64,000 nt of DNA. Origin: Amia ocellicauda. Its lineage: Eukaryota > Chordata > Actinopteri > Amiiformes > Amiidae. Under the pieces are notes generated by a model that ran no database searches, was not told where the DNA came from, and saw nothing but the letters and a program-made list of their open reading frames with translations. The stretch spans positions 8,199,501 through 8,263,500 of the forward strand of contig NC_089866.1 of assembly GCF_036373705.1 (NCBI RefSeq). The letters are read 5' to 3'. Made by a program: the position numbers and the translations under genes. Positions 17,897-29,665 of this stretch are shown here, in pieces; position 1 is the first letter of the stretch; the number at the start of each line of letters is the position of its first letter.

Positions 17897-20800
17897 ATGG
17901 GCACCCAGGGAAGTCCTGTCAAGAGTTATGACTATCTCCTCAAGTTCCTGCTGGTGGGAGACAGCGACGTGGGGAAAGGAGAGATCCTTGACAGTCTGCA
18001 AGATGGGTCCGCGGAGTCTCCCTACGCTTACAGCAGCGGTAAGTAACACGGAAGGATTTGCTTTTTGCAGGAGCCTGGGGGGCACGCAGTGGGCACAGTG
18101 TTGTGTTCAAGAATCCAAGTATGCTGAAATGCTTCTGATTTCCCAGGCGAGGCGGGGTAGGTGGCGGGGTGTGCCAGCAGGGTTGCATCTGTTCATTTTG
18201 TAATAGCTCATTACATTTTGATGGCTGGAAGTTATAGCTTGGAGTGGCACAATATGTGACTGTGTCAAGGGACCATACACAAACACAAGCTGATAAGCCC
18301 CCATCTGTGTAAGGACATCTTGGCATGTGAGGGTCTTGAGGTGTCGTGAATATGTGAACAGCGACAAGGCGGTTTTTGCAGCCGCAGTGTTTATTTCTTC
18401 AAGTCACTCAACAGCTTATGCAACTCTTACTGTGTAGTTTCACTCACACACTTTGGTGGATGTGCAGCAAACATTTTGTGAGTGTTGGTGTTAACCGTAG
18501 GATTGCTGATGGGAAAATCTCGTGGGCCTGAGGTGATATAAGCATTTTAAAAGGTGTAGGTGTTGATGAATAGCACTACATACATGCATGCTTACACTAC
18601 AACTACTGAAGGGCCCATTATTTTATGTCAACCACATAGTCCTCCCCTTCAGTCTCCCTTTTCAGTGCATTGTATGATTCCCGGTCCTCTGAACAGATGC
18701 CGTTGAGATGCCTGTGTCATTACGAGGTGTGGAATAGCCCAGCTTTATTGTCACTTTGAGGGGAAGTCTTTTGTGTCTTGCTTCCTAAACAGACATGTTG
18801 AATTCAGTAATAATATATAATGGTAATAGTTCCTCCTAAGCACCAGTGCAACACTACCTTTTGCATTTTTGTGGTCTGAGATCCAACTTCAGTCAAAGAT
18901 TATAAATCAGCTTTTAGCTTTAAAATCTGGAACCTTCTGCAACTTAAATCCAGACGTAGGCTAACAATTTATCAATTTTTACATAGTTTCCATTTGTTTC
19001 TAACATGAATTCACTCACCTGTCTCACGCCTGCTTTATTTTATGTAAGAATTATGTGAACATACTTCGTAAATAGACTCATTATATCCACATCAGAAAGT
19101 ATGAATACTGTAATCCTGTGGTCCTACAGTGTTTGACAGTAATTATATCAGGTTGAATGTCCTGATTGCTACGATGTGACAGCGGTGACAAATATCCTCA
19201 TATTTAAACTATCTCACTTCTCCTGGGTTTAGCCTTCCTGGCTTTCTCCTTTAATTAGTTCACTTTGAATAACTGGAATTAAAAACCTGTGTGGCAGCTT
19301 TAGATTATAGCGGGGGAAGGTTTTAGGTTTAGTGATGAATATTAAACCGGTCAGAGGTACAAATCTTGCTTTTTCTATTTATTTTTGGGACAGACATTTT
19401 GGAAATCAAATCTGCATTGCAGAAACCTGGCAGTATATACTTTCTATGAACAAAGTGTTGCAAAACGACTGGTTCCATTTGAAAGATGAAGAGGTTTTTC
19501 CCTCTCACTTGGCAGATGTTACAATGTGTTTGTATATATTCCCTGTATATGTATAGGTTGGATATTCTAGTACAGTACGCAAGTGGAGCTAATCATTTTG
19601 ATGCCGCTGTGTCTTCGTTCACAAGATCGATGTGTATAGATAGTGTATTTCCATATCCTCTGGGACAGACCTATTTAAAACATTTGTTTTGTTGGTGCAA
19701 TGAATAAAACTTGTCATGTCCTGTTTGATGGGGGCTGAAATGTTATCAGATTTGACAGTCTGTTTTTTTTCTTTGACTCTGGACAATGTTCCAGCTTGGA
19801 ATTCGGTTTAATTGAGCTTTTCAGTTCAGTTTAAAAATGATGATGATGATGAACAAAATACAAATTGAATTTTTGCTGTTGAACTAAATTAAAATAATGG
19901 CCAGCAGCAGCCTAGCATGAGTTTATGAGCCCTGCCAGATTTAATCGAGGAGGTTTGAATGGAGGCGAAGTGGCCGGCAGCCTTAAACTGCAGGCAGCCT
20001 CACAGTCTTTCCACATTACATTTTATTGCATAGGGGTGGAAAGGGCTGACTGGACTGGATCCCCAGCTGTCTGAACCCTGGGAATGGTGCATCGCCACCA
20101 GAGTTAATCACCCAGTATAGGAGAGCAGAAATAGCTAGAGGTCTGGCAGCAGCGAGCCTGTCACACTGGAACAGAATTTGATATGGAGAATATATTATGT
20201 TTAATCAGTTTAAATAGTTAATTATAGTCTGAGAATGTGGAGGCTTCAGCCCCATTGTGGTGAATATCAGTGTATGATATGACAACTGTCTGTGTGTGTG
20301 AGTATTCAAATGGAACCAGAACTACCATGCACACTAAGTGTATATTTTTCTTGTCTTAAAAGTGTGGCCTAGTAAATAAAATTTTGAAATCACAGTGATA
20401 AATAAAACACAGACTTCCTTAGAAGGTTACTATTTTACAGCAACAGCAAGTCAATTGGTGTCAGGAGTCTGGAATAGGAGCCCTGCCGTACATGTCATAC
20501 CAGACTTCCACACAATGGGGACTGTCAAAGGCAATGCAAAATGTCATGCTGTTGTTTTTCCCCCTTTTCATACCTGCAGGTTAATATGGCCTAGCTGTTA
20601 TTCGTGCTGTAGAGATAAATATTTCATACTTTATATATTATTTATTGCATCCAGTGCTGCAGCTACAATTCAGAGACTGCAAGTATGAATCATTAAAACC
20701 TTTACCGAAATGTGGTTAGCAGAATCTTGTCCAATAAAGTGAATGAAGTGTTTATTTTAATTTATTTCAATTTGCAAGCATTTAAAAACAACAGATGCTC

Positions 20801-23800
20801 TGCCAGAGATCTGAAGCACAAGTAGTGGTTTAATGTGAACAAAGACGTGGGGGGATTATTTGTGTATAGTTTGAGAATAGGGAAGCCATTGATTTTTATA
20901 GTTGAAAGAGCATCTGATCATTAATATTTAAATAGTGTAGTGAGAGAGGGGTGCTGTTGGCTTTGATCTGGTAGACTGCAGTTGATTCATCAAAACATGT
21001 TTTCCTATGGCAATAAGGAACAGACAATCTAGTTAAAGACAACAGAGACTTTAATTTAGTGAGTGGACTCTGCTGCTACAGTTCCTGGTTGAAACACACA
21101 TTTTCTACGTTTTACCCCCATAGAAAATTAATATCGGTCATTGGCCTCTAGGTCTCTTGTCCTGCCATTTCTCATTTGAGTTGAAATTTTCACATTTCAC
21201 ATTTCACATTTTATGGTGCTTGACAGGTTCCAGCTCAAATCTATGGCTACAGGCTAGTGTTCATCTCTTTAGATTTATTATTATATTTTATTCGTCCATC
21301 ATCCATCCTGTAAGCTGAAGACCTTTATGCTTCAGAGGTTATTCTGAAGAGCAGGGAATTCATTGGGCAGCTGCAACAGGAATTTCAGCGCTGTGCCTCA
21401 CCCTAAATCTTGCATATTTTCCAATCAAATGCCTCCGTGTCTTCAGTATCAACACTAAGGCCTGGTCTTTTTTTTTTTTTTTCGTTTCAGTAAGCTAACA
21501 AAATTCACCTCTCCTTCCAGTGTATTCAGGACTTCACATCAATACGCCTGGCATTGAAAATCTACAGAGCTGTATCTCTACTAGTGCAGCGCCCTTAAAG
21601 TAGGCTGAATGTTCCCTGTGACTCAGGATTTGTAATTGTATACAACTGTGTGGGAAAAGAACTATACTCTGCATCCAAATAAACATAATTTCTCTTGCCT
21701 ATGGTAGCTTTGGGTTAAATTACATTCTAGCACATCACGTCTGTAGGAAGTTTTACTTGGACAGCATTTGGTTTTGAAGTGGGGCTTCCAAGCGGATAAT
21801 CTCTTGGACCAGTACGCAGACTATAGTCCTCTGATTGGCAGCTGTGGTGTGATCTAAGCTGTGATACTCATCTGGAGTCCCTGGTGACACTGTCTCATTG
21901 GTTAAAGGGGCGTCCGTGGTTGTCTAGAGAACAGCAGCTGCATCTTTCCAGGTGACTACAGGACCTTTGTACGCACTGGGTGCTGTGACCTTCATCTGAC
22001 ACCAAAGCTGAACAGAAAGGCTTATTCTTTGTAGTGTGATACTTTAAGAATGGTTCCAGTTTAGGTATTCTTAGCTATGGTGAGATTCCTTTTTTCCTTA
22101 ATTAAATAAACCTATAGTTTGTCCAAATGCATAGGAAGCACCTGACCTACAGCCCAAGCTATGTAAGAGCCTGAGTGATAGACAATCTTAGCTGTCTTCA
22201 GTCATCCACCTTGTTTTTGTGGCAGTCTTCTGCTGCGAACACACTGTGACCTTTGGGGACAGGTGGTCCAGAAGCCAACCTCCGCCCCCACTGTGCCCAT
22301 GCCTCCTGCCAGCCCTAATATTATGCTGCTCTGAAGGAGGCAGTGGCATGACGGTGGAGCGTGACCTGATAATTACACTGTGCTTCGGACAGTCTTTCCT
22401 CCCCTGGGGTGGCAGCTGGCTGACAAATTACAGCGTAGGAAGGCTGGATGAATTTGATTTCAAAGTTGTTCTGTCCATAGGAGTGGTCTGGTTTGCAGCT
22501 GAGATCTGTAGTTTCGCTTTTTTTGTTTGCAGTTCAGGATTTAGGCATTTTGACACCGTTGCTTCCTACTTAATTTCCCCCAGAATCCTTCAGTGCAGAC
22601 AGACATGCTGTGAATAAATGGAATCCACACTTGACTGAGAACCAAGATGCAGGACTGGCGTTTCCTCCAAATTACTCTCACTGTGAGATGCTTGATAATG
22701 AAAAATCGGCAGGCCTACAGTGCCCCTCGCTTATTTAATTTCTTAATTTACACAGATTACCTTAACTGTTCACTAGTGTAGCTAATCATTGAAGCTATTC
22801 TTGCATGGGAGTGTGGTAACTGTCACATGCAGGGGACCCATCAGAGTTACAACACCTATCTAGAAACAAACCAGATGGGCTAAAATGATAGTGAAAACCA
22901 ACCTAAAACATGAAAGATATATACTGACATTATGACGGGAGTAAAGTTGTCCAAAGATAAGGAAAAGAGAACCTGAATTTATTTCCTCTCTCTTTGATGA
23001 TTGTTTCTTATCATTTTGAGTTACAACTGTTCTTATTCCTCTGAAACTACAAATTAATAGTCACAGTTTCAGGAGGGGTGTTTTTCTACAGTGATTTTTT
23101 AGCCTCTGTGAATCCTGTTGTACTTATTAGCTTTGTTTTCGTGGATTCCGGACTTGCTTAATTTCTTAGGATAAATGGGAGTTGTAATGAACTAATTTAA
23201 AAAAAGACACCTCCCATGAATTTGTCTATAATGCTTGAAAAAAATTAAGAAAATAAATCCTCTAACAAAAAGATTGCCGCGTTGATAATACACAACTCAG
23301 TTCCATGTTTCTGGAGATGGGTATGTATACCGTGGAATTCAAAACCACTGTTTAATTGCGGCCTACCTCAAAGACTGTCTGCAGGGAAGAGATTACATCC
23401 AATAGAGCTTATTTTTCCTTTTTGATTCAGGAAGATGTAATCAGGTAATCTGAACTCTGCATTAGCTGCTTAGCCATTAGCTGCTACAGTGTAGCAACGG
23501 ACACTTTAGATGAGATTTCAGTCTTTGGAGCACAAGCTGATTTGGCGATGGATCTTTCTGGTTTCATTATGTCTTCTCTGCTTGGTGTTGACAGACCGCG
23601 AATGGCTGCTGAAGATAGACCCTCATCTGTCTTTATTTGCTTTACCCATTGTTCTTACTTCTTCCTAGGAATTGACTACAAGACCACTACAATCCTGTTG
23701 GATGGGAGGAGAGTCAAACTGGAGCTGTGGTAAGTGGGAAGCTGTTTAATTTCATAGGTCGTCTCAGTACTCATGATTTGACAATCATTCCCAGGTTACT

Positions 23801-26800
23801 CTAATGAAAAGGAAATAGTTTCATTATTGAAAATAAAACCCTGCAGGCTTACCTCCAAAATTCATTATTTGGGGTTTTGTTGCTAATTCGGATTAATTAA
23901 AAAAAAAAAATGTATTGAACATGAATATTCGTTTATTTGCTCCCCAGAAAGCTGAAAAAGCTTTTCATAACTAACTACAGATTTGCTTCGTTATGCTTTA
24001 TTGACAAACCACAACATTGCTTCAAATGACCAAGAAACATTCAGTGCCTGAAGCTGAACAATGGCTTAACAATATTTGGTATATGGCATTTCGTAGAGTA
24101 GTATTTTAGGGCTTTCCTTTGAAGCAGTCTTAAATTATGATGTTTAACAACCCTACGGTCTTACTAATGAGAGTACCTCCTTGTCCTGATTATAGCAACA
24201 ACGATTGACTAAATGAGTAACAGGAATGTTTGACTGTTGTTATTTTGTCTGAGTTTAGTTCCTGGAATTTCTCTTATATATAGCACTCAATGAAAACTGC
24301 ATGTGTTGAACAAGGAGGAGGATGTTGGCAATGTACAGTAGAGACGGTATCTCAGGGAGAAGTTCTACAAATGCAGAGGATTTGGAAACTGTTTTAAAAG
24401 CACTGGCTATTGACACCTTCAATGTGCATTAGTGTACTAAGCAGTCATTTTAGAATACCTTACCAGGCCATTACATTTACATTTTGGCATTATGGGAAGA
24501 CTAATGGAAATCATATAATTTCTATTTGAGTGGCATGCATGGATGGAGGCAATAGCTGTAATTACATGTTTGTAAGCCTATACTTCCCCTAACGTCTGCT
24601 ACGTTCAATGTTTCAATAATTAACATTACACTCTGCTGGGAGCATACAACCCAATTGAAGCACTGTGAAATGGGTATGTGAGCCTAGTCTTCCCTCACTT
24701 GCTCATGGGTTAAGGAGTAAGCATGACTGGCATTGATGAGAATGATGGAAAGCAGAAGCAGTGAAGGAACGTATATGGTTTCCTTCAGTCAATCCCCAAG
24801 ATGACACATTGTGATCAGATAACCCAGCAGTGTTTAGACCCTTGACTGCTTCCGCATGCGACTGACACACATCCATCTGAGCACTTCGTCTCAGACTGTT
24901 TCACTGTCATCGCTTTGTCTGTATCCCTAATGGAAAGTGAGTCCCCCTTTCCACCTAGACTTGCTGTGAATATAGGAGTTGAGAGGCAGTGAAAAGTGAT
25001 CTCTGTGCTCCTGTCTCCTGGTGGCTTTTCATTTTCTTTGTGTAAATAAAGCAATCGCAGAGAGAAGCTTTTGTGCTTAGTTGTCATTGTTTAATCTCTG
25101 TAATCTTATCTTCATGTGATTGTGGCACTAATTGCAAAACAACTCTGTCCTTAACCAAACACAGAAAAGATTGTGTCGTGTGAGAACAGGCTTTGCATGT
25201 CAATCCACACCGATTCATCCATTCTCCTGCTTCTGAAATAGTTAATGAATGGTTGAAAAAGGCTATTGTCGGAATTTTGTTTTCTAGGTGTAAAATTGCA
25301 TCTTATGCCATTGCACACTTTAAATTGATTTCAGTTGAATTTACCAATTTAATTTAAAATAGATATTAAATCCTGGTTGGCATTTACCTTATGCTAAGCT
25401 GGGCAACTTTGCACAATTGTTTTGGATGTATAATATACAGAGGTGTTTCAAATCAGCCTAGCATCAATTTCCCAGGTATATGGATTTTACTCATCTCTAG
25501 TGATGCTGTGTTTATTTTATATACACAGCAAGAGTATAATTGATAAGCACAATCCTCTTTAGAGAGGAAAACTAGGTCAGCAGTAATATTTCACAATAAT
25601 TGGCTCAGTCTTAGAAAACATTTCAAGCTCCTGAAAAAGTCAGAAGCTCCAGATAAGAATAAGTAAGAAAATCTACTGAAAGGGGTTTTCATCATCAGTC
25701 CCCAGTTGTATTGAATTCACATACTGTCTCTTGCTTTTTAATTTATATTAATAAACTTATGCTACTTTGTCATGCTGATATTATTTTGGATTTGTCTGAT
25801 TCGTGAGTAGGAAGTTGTAGAAGTCTTTTTCTAATGTGGAATCCTACTGTCATTCTTTACTCATTGGCCGTGTGCAACATATTGTCTGAATAGAGAGCAC
25901 AGCAGTTCTGCAACTGTCTAAATGGTCCAGATTTTCTTGCTTGGTTCCCATGATGATGCAAGTCGTGCACATGCCACAAACTCTACACTGCTCTTGAATA
26001 CATTACAATATCTGGCACAAATGCATACAACGTTAATGTCAGAAGTAAATGAAGGTGAAACCTAACCCTTTTTTTTGTAGAAAACCTAACATGGAAAGAT
26101 CAACTACTGGAGTAATGAATTGTAGTGAAATGTGTCTGGTGTAATTGTGAGTCCTGCTGTAGTCCCTCCACATGCCTCTTCTTTGTGTTTGTCCTCCAGG
26201 GACACGTCAGGACAGGGCCGGTTCTGCACCATCTTCAGGTCCTACTCCCGAGGGGCACAGGTAAAGCCACTGTGTCTGGGGCCGGGGGGGGTGGGATGTA
26301 GGGCCGCAGTGTTTGAGAGAGCAAAACGTGAAGCTCTATAAAGTGGAGACTTGGAACATCTGCCATTTCAGACATTTATGGCGTGTATTTTGGAGTCATT
26401 TTTCATTGTTGTTTTTTTATTACTAAATTGCTACTGGAGGCCTGCAAATCAGCAGCCACTTTTTTTTATATTAAACAAATCCCTTAATTGTTTTCCGATG
26501 CCTGAATTATCCCCACTTGCTTGTTTTTATAGGTGATGATGTTCCTTTAAAAGCCTCCAGATCTGTCGGCAGTAATAATGAATTTGTCGCGCTCAAGCAT
26601 GGTGCTGCGCAGAATAAACACACATTCGTCGGGGGGGAGCTATAACAGGGTGCAGAATTACCTCTTCTCCTCTGGGACTTATTACACTGAGCTCATTAAG
26701 AGGATGAAGGTGGCTTATCTAGAGGTACTTGGTTTAAATAGAAACACAAACAACAACAAAAAACTAATGCTGAATCTGTTGTTTTCAAGGAACAGGTAAG

Positions 26801-29665
26801 AGTGTAACCTCAGGACGTTTCCAGGAATGTACTTGTGTGTTTAACCTATACAGAGACTGACTGGTGTATCTTGGTACAGGCAGCACACTGAGAATGAATG
26901 GGGGCTTCACGGTGGTTTAGTTTTAACGATGTACCGACTCTATGCTTTCTCGCCTCTCCAGGGGATCCTGCTCGTGTATGACATCACTAACCGCTGGTCC
27001 TTCGACGGCATCGACCGCTGGATTCGAGAGATCGATGAGGTGAGGACCCCTGTTTTTGTATCTGGCTTCCCTTTGCAAGACTGTGGTATAGAGTAAGACC
27101 AGGAGGTTTTCATGCTAAAACACCCCGTTGCTTACAATCCTGGGCATGGTTCCTCCTTGCTTCTGTCCACTTCCTCGGCTTCCTGCTTGCTTGGAGCCCT
27201 GCTCTGCGGAAGGAGCCTTTCCTGTTCCCCTTGAGGACATCCTGTCAGGGGTTTGTGTGTGTGTGTGTGTGTGTGTGTGTTTATATGTGTGCATCTGTGT
27301 ATCAGCTCTAGAATAGCAGTAGAGGAGAAGAGAAACACACAGGCTCAGGATGGCTCCCGTCCCTCAGCTCAGCCGTTTCTTTCCAGCCCGCATTCCTGCT
27401 GACCTCAGCACGTTAGCAATAAGGGCCATGTGTGCATTTGCTGCATGCATTTCGTATTCGTAATGTATTTAACCTGCGGCCTGGAGTTCCAAACTGTCTG
27501 CAGCTGATCCAGCAAGTCCTGGGTCTGGAACTGTAAAGGAATTAAACCTCAGATGCTCTTATGTATGACCGAAAGGCTTGATTGCTCCCAGGCTAGGACA
27601 TAAAAATGCATTGTTTCCACATTAGTAAGTGTTTGCAGAGACTGGTCCCTTGGCTGCAAAAGCTGTTAAACTATAAAATCATACGAAATGGCAGGCTCAT
27701 TAACACCACCTTCCGTGACGGCCATATGGTTGCATTTGCTTGTGAGAAAGAGAGGTAGTCAGACGCTACGCAGTTTTGATGGTGTCTCTATTCCTCCCAG
27801 CATGCACCGGGCGTGCCGCGGATCTTGGTGGGGAACCGGCTGCACCTGGCGTTCAAGCGGCAGGTCCCCACGGAGCAGGCGCGCGCCTACGCCGAGAAGA
27901 ACGGCATGACATTCTTCGAAGTGAGCCCGCTCTGCAACTTCAACGTAATCGAGTCCTTCACGGAGCTCTCTCGCATCGTCCTCATGAGGCACGGCATGGA
28001 GAAGTTCTGGAAGCCAAACAGAGGTGAGTCTGGGCCGTGGGGGGGACGGTGCCAGGTGGATTGCAAATGGCAGCAAACGTAGGCAGGGCCAGGGTGCCAG
28101 GGCTAGGACTGAGCATGCATTCATGAGAGAGCAGTGTATCCAACTGGAGGAGAGGGGTAGAGAGGGAGGCAGAGAGGGGTAGAGATGGAGGGAGAGGGGC
28201 AGAGCAAGGCAGAGAAGGGTAGAGAGAGGGAGAGGGGGAGGGAGGGACGGAGGGAGAGGGGTAGGGAGGGAGGCAGAGAGGGGTAGAGAGGGAGGTAGAG
28301 GGGCAGAGCAAGGCAGAGAGGGGTAGGGAGGGAAGGAGAGTGGTAGAGAGGGGGAGAGAGGGGTAGGGAGGTAGGGAGAGGGGGAGATAGGGGTAGGCAG
28401 AGGGGTAGATAAGGAGAGGGGTAGAGGGAGAGAGAGGGAGAGGGATCAAGTATCAAATGTGGTGTTGTGGGCAGGGGAGAAATTGCCTTCCTCGGCAAAA
28501 CTCTCCATCAACTTCCAGTAACCATGTCCTGCTGTGTCCAAACCAACAGCATTTAATTACAGACAGCCTTCAATACAATTTATTTTTTCTACTCCCCTCC
28601 TCCCTGCCATATGACCACCAAATTTAATTTTCCCCTCGAGCGTTCCTGAAGCTCTGCCTTTCAGCTGTTCGGCCTTTTTAGAAAGTGCATTAGGCTGCAT
28701 TAGGAGTATTGCTTCACTGGCAGTGCGTAAGTGCCGTAAATGCATGTCTTGGATTTCTGACCAGATCTTGTTTGTACTTTGGAAGTTTCCAGTCGTAACT
28801 GTCCTACGCATTTGTAGACTTTGGATTAGATGCTCACGTTTCACCGCTTTTATTGTCTTTTCAGATTTTCTCATGAGTTAAGCGCAGAAGCAAACATTTA
28901 GGTAGACTTTTTTTTTTGTCTCGGCCGTGTTAGTTTACTTTTCTATGTAACTTCTATCTGCATGTTTCCTGGAGTCAGTAAATGCATTGTATTGGGATCC
29001 TTGTTGTTTTTCTGTGGAGGTGGGGCTTGTTTATTTTATGTGATAAAGCAATCTGAGTAGGAGCCCTAGCCGTTATTTATTAGGCTTTGAAAATTCAAAT
29101 AAAACTGTAAAAGAACAAATGCCTTGTGTTCCCTAGGAATATTGAGACATGTTCAGTGAGGAAACGGAGGCTAGTTGTCAGGTCACCACACTACAGCAAA
29201 GATCTGCCCTCTAGTGGGGCTGATGGGTAGTGTGACCCAAAAAAACTAAAAATATCTCTGTTCTCATTTAATTATTAGTAGTACAGTATATTTTGTATTG
29301 AGCTTTGAATAACGTCCAAAAATGTGCAGTGCCTCTCAGGGCTGGTTAATTTCCTCCTAAAAGGTGTGTGTGCGTGTCTCCTCTCTACAGTGTTCAGCCT
29401 GCAGGACCTGTGCTGTCGGGCCATCGTGTCCTGCACCCCGGTGCACCTCATCGACAAGCTTCCCCTGCCGGTGGCCATCAAGAGCCACCTCAAGTCCTTC
29501 TCCATGGCCAACGGGATGAACGCAGTCATGATGCACGGACGCTCATACTCGCTGGCCAACGCGGCCGGGGGCAGCAAGGGCAACAGCCTGAAACGCTCCA
29601 AATCCATCCGGCCGCCCCAGAGCCCACCCCAGAACTGTGCCAGGAACAACTGCAAGATCTCTTAG
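17897..29665 (+). CDS. rab40c: Ras-related protein Rab-40C (SOCS-box Rab GTPase)
   Basis: Rab40 proteins are GTPase-like substrate receptors of Cullin-5 ubiquitin ligases. Exons: 17897-18038, 23669-23729, 26200-26260, 26962-27039, 27801-28023 and 29391-29665; the product is 279 residues (human 281). Visible motifs are the P loop GDSDVGKG (21-28), switch II WDTSGQG (68-74) in place of WDTAGQE, GNRLHL (125-130) where NKxD is usual, a SOCS box from about residue 189 with the Cullin-5-box LPLP (212-215), and a C-terminal CAAX-like CKIS for prenylation. ATG 17897 has a favourable context (A at -3, G at +4) and gives the family start [17 protein letters not shown]. An in-frame ATG at 17885 has a weaker context and would add four residues. 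The RAB40A/B paralogues are possible, but the neighbours argue for RAB40C. Confidence 0.95.
18039..23668 (+). other. rab40c intron 1
   Basis: This 5.6 kb intron runs from GCG|GTAAGT to a TTCTTCCTAG acceptor. It is AT-rich and includes a run of about 15 T at 21469 and a short TTTCACA tandem repeat near 21190-21210. The open frame at 22219-22617 has no recognisable domain. No gene or element was recognised. Confidence 0.65.
23730..26199 (+). other. rab40c intron 2
   Basis: This 2.5 kb intron (TG|GTAAGT to TCCTCCAG) shows nothing recognisable beyond an A-run near 23900. Confidence 0.65.
27254..27281. repeat. (GT)n microsatellite in rab40c intron
   Basis: About 13 GT units lie in the intron between the exons ending at 27039 and starting at 27801. 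Confidence 0.9.
28140..28445. repeat. Polypurine minisatellite with G-quadruplex potential
   Basis: About 300 bp of almost pure A/G on the plus strand sit in rab40c intron 5. The array is built from variants of GGGGTAGAGAGGGAGGCAGA. Around 28228-28270 there are many runs of three or more G separated by one to five bases, which meets the usual quadruplex pattern. The long open frames on the opposite strand (Ser/Pro/Leu-rich) are by-products of the repeat. Confidence 0.85.
29204..29217 (-). promoter_or_regulatory. CTCF-like site, full core match
   Basis: On the minus strand the sequence reads CCACTAGAGGGCAG, matching all 14 positions of the degenerate core CCASYAGRKGGCRS. It lies 174 bp upstream of the last rab40c exon. 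Occupancy is inferred. Confidence 0.5.

Noticed and set aside
22219-22617. 132-codon plus-strand open frame in rab40c intron 1
   Set aside because: No domain, no splice-site support, no similarity to a known family; ordinary chance frame in an intron.
28121-28498. Minus-strand Ser/Pro/Leu-rich open frames of about 125-155 codons
   Set aside because: They are translations of the polypurine minisatellite, not genes.
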